Positions 51,810 to 55,361 of a stretch of DNA of 55,361 nucleotides are shown one piece after another (the stretch's first letter is position 1; each line of letters starts with the position of its first letter). The notes below the pieces were generated by a model. That model did not search any database. It was not told where the DNA came from and saw only the letters and a program-made list of their open reading frames with translations. The translations under genes and the position numbers were made by a program. Source of the DNA: Clostridiales bacterium (lineage in GTDB: Bacteria; Bacillota; Clostridia; Peptostreptococcales; Anaerovoracaceae); NCBI GenBank assembly GCA_015058215.1, contig SVCU01000014.1, forward strand, positions 1 through 55,361, read 5' to 3'.

Positions 51810-52069
51810 TTGTTTTCCTCCTTGAGTTTCGTACGTTTTCGCTATGCTGTACGAGGGATCTGCGTTTCGCCTGCGGGCGTATTTTTCAACGCTTCTCGGC
51901 TTTCCCGGCGCCTTGCGGCACCTTCGTGCACACTTTGCCGCGCGTTTTCTGTTTTATCGCCCGTAGAACCCTCCGCGAATCCCCTCGCCTCCGTCGGGCG
52001 GAGACAATTCTCGGCGGAAATTATCCCGATAGCCCGGGTAACTTCCCGCTTCTTCGCATGTTCGCAAGC
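51810..52069 (-). promoter_or_regulatory. Long structured leader of the S10 operon
   Basis: About 260 nt lie between the expected transcription start and rpsJ. The leader is GC-rich with several potential stems, for example CTCCG-CCCGA-CGGAG and GGTGCCGCAAGGCGCC, and CGTAC…GTACG just before the Shine-Dalgarno. No T-run terminator is seen in it. It is a candidate for feedback control by a ribosomal protein, not proven. Confidence 0.5.
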
Positions 52070-52075
52070 TTTTTA

Positions 52076-52104
52076 AGTATATAGCAGGTGTGCAGAAAAT
52101 GCAA
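52076..52104 (-). promoter_or_regulatory. S10 operon promoter
   Basis: On the minus strand TTGCAT (52099-52104), 17 nt and TATACT (52076-52081), in AT-rich surroundings (TTTTAAAAAAGTAC upstream). The stretch 52105-52330 upstream is AT-rich and holds no gene. Confidence 0.85.
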
Positions 52105-52332
52105 GTACTTTTTTAAAAGTTTTTCAAGAAATTTTGAAGTTTTTTTCGGGCCCTTTTGTGATGATTTCAAGGGTTTGCGAAGACGCGTATCGCACACTTC
52201 TCCACGCGTTTCTTTTTCGTTTTTTCCTTGTTTCAAACAATTGAAAAATGGCCTTTTTCGTCAGGATCACACCCGCTTTCCGGATTCGAAAAAAAAATTA
52301 TTTTTTTATCGCGAATCTTGCCGGTAAAAAGG

Positions 52333-52368
52333 AAAAACGGCGGAATTTCAACGTTTCCGCCGTTTTTC
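52333..52368. terminator. Terminator after the phosphate transporter
   Basis: AAAAACGGCGGAA (52333-52345) pairs with TTCCGCCGTTTTT (52355-52367). It insulates the S10 promoter from upstream transcription. Confidence 0.9.
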
Positions 52369-52432
52369 GTTCTTAAGAAAAATTTTTTCGTTTCGGCAGA
52401 TCCGTCCTTCGCCGTTCCTTTGCTTTGCGGGA

Positions 52433-53488
52433 TCACCCCCACAAAACCAGAAAAAACTTCGCCAAAAGGAACCCCAAAAGGCCGCAGCCGGGAAAGGTGC
52501 AGAGCCATGCCCATACCATCTGCAGCGCGATCCGCCCATTGATCCCGTCTTTTCCGGCGACCCCGGCCCCCATTACCGCCGTGGTTTTCACATGGGTGGT
52601 ACTGACCGGGATCCCGAAAAGGGAAGAAAGCAGCAGGGGAACTGCCGCTCCCAGATCCGCCGCGAAGCCGCGAGCCGGGTCCAACCTGGTCAGACCTTTC
52701 CCCACCGTCTCAATGATCCGGTGGCCGCCGCAGGCCGTCCCCGCCGCCATCAGGACCGAGACCAGAAGCAGGAGCCATAGCGGCGCATTGGCCGCGCTGA
52801 CGCAGGCTCCCGTTTCCGCGCCGTTCAGTACCAGCACGATCAGAAATACCCCTATGAACTTCTGTCCATCCTGGGCCCCGTGCAGAAAAGCCATGGCCGC
52901 CGCCCCCAGCCGCTGCGCCCGCAGAAATATGTTTTCGGCAGGCGGCCTGCCTCCGCCGGCTGCTTTTCCTCCGCATCCGTACCCCATTGCGGTCTTACCT
53001 TGTTCGATTCCTCTCGCCGCCGCAAAACCGCTTCCAAAGCCGAAAACAGCGGAGAGCAGAAGGCCCAGCAGCACTTTACCCCACTCCGCCCCATTCAGGC
53101 CGATAAATCCGCCATTCAGAGCCACCGCCGCCCCGCTGATGCCGGCGATGAGGGCATGGCTTTCGCTGGTGGGGATCCCAAACCACCAGGCCGCTGCCGC
53201 CCACAGCACGATGGAGGCCATGGCCGCGCAGAGAGCGACCTGCGCCCGCCGTGCATCTCCGCCAAAGTCCGCCAGATTCAAAATACTTTCCGCCACCTGG
53301 GGAGCCGCCAGGGTCATCACCGTCACACCGAAAAAATTACACACCGCGGCCAGAGCCACCGCTCTGCGCTCTTTCATCGCCCCTGTGGCCACGCAGGTGG
53401 CGATGGCATTGGGGGCGTCCGTCCACCCGTTTACCAGGATCACCGCTATAAGAAGTCCCGTCGTTACAAGGCTCATACCATCCGCCAT
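52433..53488 (-). CDS. Inorganic phosphate transporter, PiT family
   Basis: 351 residues with about ten transmembrane helices and two homologous halves. The family signatures are present: VNGWTDAPNAIATCVATGAM near the N-terminus, WWFGIPTSESHALIAGISGA, HGAQDGQKFIGVFLI, and FGIPVSTTHVKTTAVMGAG. It imports metal-phosphate with H+ or Na+. Gram-positive PiT genes are often next to a phoU-like gene; none is present here. The start is behind GGAGGTTTGGT. Confidence 0.92.
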   Translation of the reverse strand: MADGMSLVTTGLLIAVILVNGWTDAPNAIATCVATGAMKERRAVALAAVCNFFGVTVMTLAAPQVAESILNLADFGGDARRAQVALCAAMASIVLWAAAAWWFGIPTSESHALIAGISGAAVALNGGFIGLNGAEWGKVLLGLLLSAVFGFGSGFAAARGIEQGKTAMGYGCGGKAAGGGRPPAENIFLRAQRLGAAAMAFLHGAQDGQKFIGVFLIVLVLNGAETGACVSAANAPLWLLLLVSVLMAAGTACGGHRIIETVGKGLTRLDPARGFAADLGAAVPLLLSSLFGIPVSTTHVKTTAVMGAGVAGKDGINGRIALQMVWAWLCTFPGCGLLGFLLAKFFLVLWG

Positions 53489-53660
53489 ACCAAACCTCCA
53501 CGCGCCCTGTTTTCGTCGCTGTAATCGGCGATTTTCCCCTTGCGGGTCCGCGCCCTATACTGTATTGCGGCAGGCCCGGCCAATATCACCGAAATACACA
53601 TTTTCAAGTGCTTCCGGCCGCAGCTTCCCCTCCGGCCCGCGCTGCCCTTTTCCGCCCCAT

Positions 53661-53689
53661 AAAAAAAAGACCGCCGAAGCGGTCTTTCC
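53661..53689 (-). terminator. Terminator after the radical SAM gene
   Basis: AAAGACCGC (53666-53674), CGAA loop, GCGGTCTTT (53679-53687), with an eight-base U run on the minus strand. Confidence 0.9.
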
Positions 53690-53734
53690 TTTGAGTTTGT
53701 GATCCTCGCCGCACGGCGGTCGCCGCAGGAACGA

Positions 53735-54604
53735 TTACACCATGCGCCAGCCTTCCGGGCGAAGCCCTCTCATGCTCCGGCGGGCCTCCCGGATCTGCTG
53801 CAGCATCAGTTCCTTATCCTGGTTCAGAGTGCCGCGCAGGCTCAGGTAATTGGAAGCGTGATTCATGCGGAACACGGCACCGGGGCAGTCGAAGTGTTCC
53901 ATCATCAGGTAAGTTTCATCAAGTACCTGTTCCGGAGTCAGCAGCTTGAAGGAGCCCTCCCTCACCCACTGCTGCAGAGGAGTGCCCTCTTCCACCACCA
54001 GAGTCAGGATCCCGATGTATTCCGGATTCATTTCGTTCAGAGCCTTTGCTGTACCGATGGCATGGCTTTCCATCAGTTCGGGTCCGCCCAGACCGGTAAT
54101 GGCCGTCACGGACAGCACGAAACCGTTGCGCTTTGCCTTCTTGCCCATCTCCACGATCTCCGCAGCGGTATGACCTTTCCGCATCAGTTCCAGCACCTCA
54201 TCGCTGCCGGATTCCAGTCCCATATAAAGCATGGACAGGCCCTTGGCCCGCAGGCGCTGCAGTTCCTCGTCGGTACGCACCTTCAGAGAAATGGGAGATG
54301 CATAGGCACTGACCCGTTCGCATTCGGGGAAGAGCTCGCGGATGGTATCCAGAATGATCTCCAGTTCAGAGGCCTTGCGGATCAGAGCGTCACCGTCCGC
54401 CAGGAAGATCCGTCCAACGCGGGAATAAGAAGCTCTCGCAATGCGGAAATCCTCCAGCACCTCTTCCAGGGGGCGAATGCGGAAGTTCTTCTCTTTGAAC
54501 ATGCCGCAGAAAGCACAGGTATTGTGGCTGCAGCCATAGGTGACCTGCACGATCAGGCTGTAGGCTTCAGAAGGGGGACGGTAGACAGCGCCGTAATATC
54601 TCAT
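53735..54604 (-). CDS. Radical SAM protein
   Basis: 289 residues. The 4Fe-4S/SAM motif is GCSHNTCAFCGMF (C-x4-C-x2-C, near residues 24-36). The barrel continues with IFLADGDALIRKASELEIILDTI, YMGLESGSDEVLELMRKGHT and SVTAITGLGG, which place it among the Elp3/HemN-like radical SAM proteins. A C-terminal extra cluster is not obvious, so it is probably a one-cluster enzyme. The substrate cannot be read. Monocistronic; the start ATG follows AAGGAGAAC. Confidence 0.88.
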   Translation of the reverse strand: MRYYGAVYRPPSEAYSLIVQVTYGCSHNTCAFCGMFKEKNFRIRPLEEVLEDFRIARASYSRVGRIFLADGDALIRKASELEIILDTIRELFPECERVSAYASPISLKVRTDEELQRLRAKGLSMLYMGLESGSDEVLELMRKGHTAAEIVEMGKKAKRNGFVLSVTAITGLGGPELMESHAIGTAKALNEMNPEYIGILTLVVEEGTPLQQWVREGSFKLLTPEQVLDETYLMMEHFDCPGAVFRMNHASNYLSLRGTLNQDKELMLQQIREARRSMRGLRPEGWRMV

Positions 54605-54639
54605 AAGAATGTTCTCCTTTTTTCGTTCAAACTGCTCTT

Positions 54640-54668
54640 ATTATACCCCAATCGCCGCCCCTGCACAA
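54640..54668 (-). promoter_or_regulatory. Promoter of the radical SAM gene
   Basis: On the minus strand TTGTGC (54663-54668), 17 nt and TATAAT (54640-54645). Confidence 0.65.
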
Positions 54669-55260
54669 GGACCGCTTTTGCGCCGTGCATACGAAACGGT
54701 ATTCGATCCACCCAAGCAGACGCCCTCATGGAATGGGTGGTTTCCTGCGGCTCTTTTGCGTGGTTCCTTTGAAAACAGGTGAACTCGGCATCCTGCCTCA
54801 AACAGCACCTGTTTTCTGCACTCATCCCCTGAAATCGCCGGGAACCACAGCCATTCCCTTCGACAGGGTCTGCGCGGCCGGATCGAACGCCTTTCTGCAT
54901 GGATGCAATCACGATTCCGGCAAGGGCCATCGTCACCGAGCCGAAGATCGCTCCGAGCGGCTGCGAAAGTGCAGCCGCTTTTTGAACCAAAAACTGGACA
55001 AGGCATAAGAGCTGAAAGGCTGCAGAGCGGGCCGGGCGGACCCTTTCGAGAAAAAGCGGGCACCGTTCCCGGTGCTTTCAAGGTGAATGTGCAGAAAATG
55101 GACGCTGTCCGAGGAGCCTTTTTCCCAGATGCTCCGAGTTCGTCCATTTTCAAACAGATCCCGTGAAAGCGGCGCGGTACGGTCGCTTTTTCGAGGGTGT
55201 CCGCCCGGTCTGCTCTACCAGCTTTTCGGCCGCTTTGTCTCCCGCCTGATTTTGGGCATG
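54669..55260. other. Gene-free stretch rich in inverted repeats
   Basis: I see no convincing gene here: open frames lack ribosome-binding sites and family features. Inverted repeats are dense: GAAAACAGGTG/CACCTGTTTTC (54771-54816), AGCGGCTGC/GCAGCCGCT followed by TTTTT (54956-54983, plus-strand terminator-like), GCACCG/CGGTGC (55060-55075), and AAAATGGACG/CGTCCATTTT (55095-55150). It may encode a structured RNA or be a decayed gene. Confidence 0.5.
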
Positions 55261-55289
55261 AAAAAAGCGGGTGCTTTCGCACCCGCTTT
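55261..55289 (-). terminator. tuf terminator
   Basis: AAAGCGGGTGC (55264-55274), a 4-nt loop and GCACCCGCTTT (55279-55289) form an 11-bp stem. The minus strand ends in six U, 20 bases after the tuf stop. Confidence 0.92.
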
Positions 55290-55309
55290 GCGGTTTTCAG
55301 CCTTCGAAA

Positions 55310-55361
55310 TTATTCGATGATGTTTGCTACAACGCCAGCGCCTACGGTTCTGCCGCCTTCG
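55310..55361 (-). CDS. tuf: Elongation factor Tu, last 16 codons (rest outside window)
   Basis: The minus strand reads EGGRTVGAGVVANIIE and then TAA at 55310-55312. This is the invariant C-terminus of EF-Tu (commonly EGGRTVGAGVVAKIIE). The gene enters from beyond the right edge, transcribed in the same direction as the ribosomal cluster, which fits the usual fusA-tuf-S10 order interrupted here by two unrelated genes. Confidence 0.9.
   Translation of the reverse strand, partial: EGGRTVGAGVVANIIE

Noticed and set aside
54641..55282. A 213-codon minus-strand frame and several plus-strand frames downstream of tuf
   Set aside because: Arg/Gly/Ser-rich translations without ribosome-binding sites. 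They cross the tuf terminator and the radical SAM promoter.

Overview
This window looks like chromosomal DNA of a gut-type, spore-forming Clostridia (Firmicutes), probably close to Oscillospiraceae. It carries a complete Firmicutes-order S10-spc-alpha ribosomal protein cluster, a spoIIAA-spoIIAB-sigF operon, spoVAC-spoVAD-spoVAE, a T-box leader, SLH-domain surface proteins, an Rpn-type nuclease and a moderately GC-rich codon style. The family-level placement is an inference; no 16S gene is present.

Layout. Bases 1-1500 are a mobile-element scar: the AT-rich end of an unrecognised gene, a truncated flavin reductase pseudogene, terminators, and short direct and tandem repeats. Next comes an orphan CARF-nuclease (DUF1887-like) gene. 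Bases 2880-7095 (minus strand) hold a two-gene operon under a T-box whose specifier reads best as CUG (leucine): a LeuA-like protein that has lost its catalytic metal ligands, and a TIM-barrel/acyl-CoA-ligase fusion. Bases 7209-16257 carry a zinc-ribbon lipoprotein, a TPR membrane protein, a TetR-flavin reductase-membrane protein-DUF1295 (5-alpha-reductase-like) operon, a MATE exporter, a conserved unknown, a CDP-alcohol phosphatidyltransferase and a small alarmone synthetase. A very large class A PBP follows.

Bases 20422-23083 are a ferrous iron uptake locus (feoA, feoB, and a 59-residue Cys-rich membrane protein). Two palindromes there share the core TTAGC-N4-GCTAA. Bases 23138-27475 carry the sporulation genes in two blocks around a Cache-like lipoprotein on the other strand. 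Bases 27664-32406 hold a polysaccharide deacetylase, two SLH proteins and an Rpn nuclease. Bases 32555-36231 hold thiI with a cysteine desulfurase, and a lipoprotein related to trigger factor.

From 51809 down to 36501 on the minus strand lie 31 genes in one direction, rpsJ to rplQ, including secY, adk, map, infA, rpmJ and rpoA. They are preceded by a strong promoter and a leader of about 260 nt. The window ends with a PiT phosphate transporter, a radical SAM protein, an intergenic stretch rich in inverted repeats, and the last 16 codons of tuf.

The most unusual items are the leucine-type T-box over a catalytically degenerate LeuA and ligase fusion, the orphan CARF nuclease beside IS-like repeats, the TetR/flavin/5-alpha-reductase-like operon, the trigger-factor lipoprotein, and ribosomal protein S3 with a repetitive charged tail.
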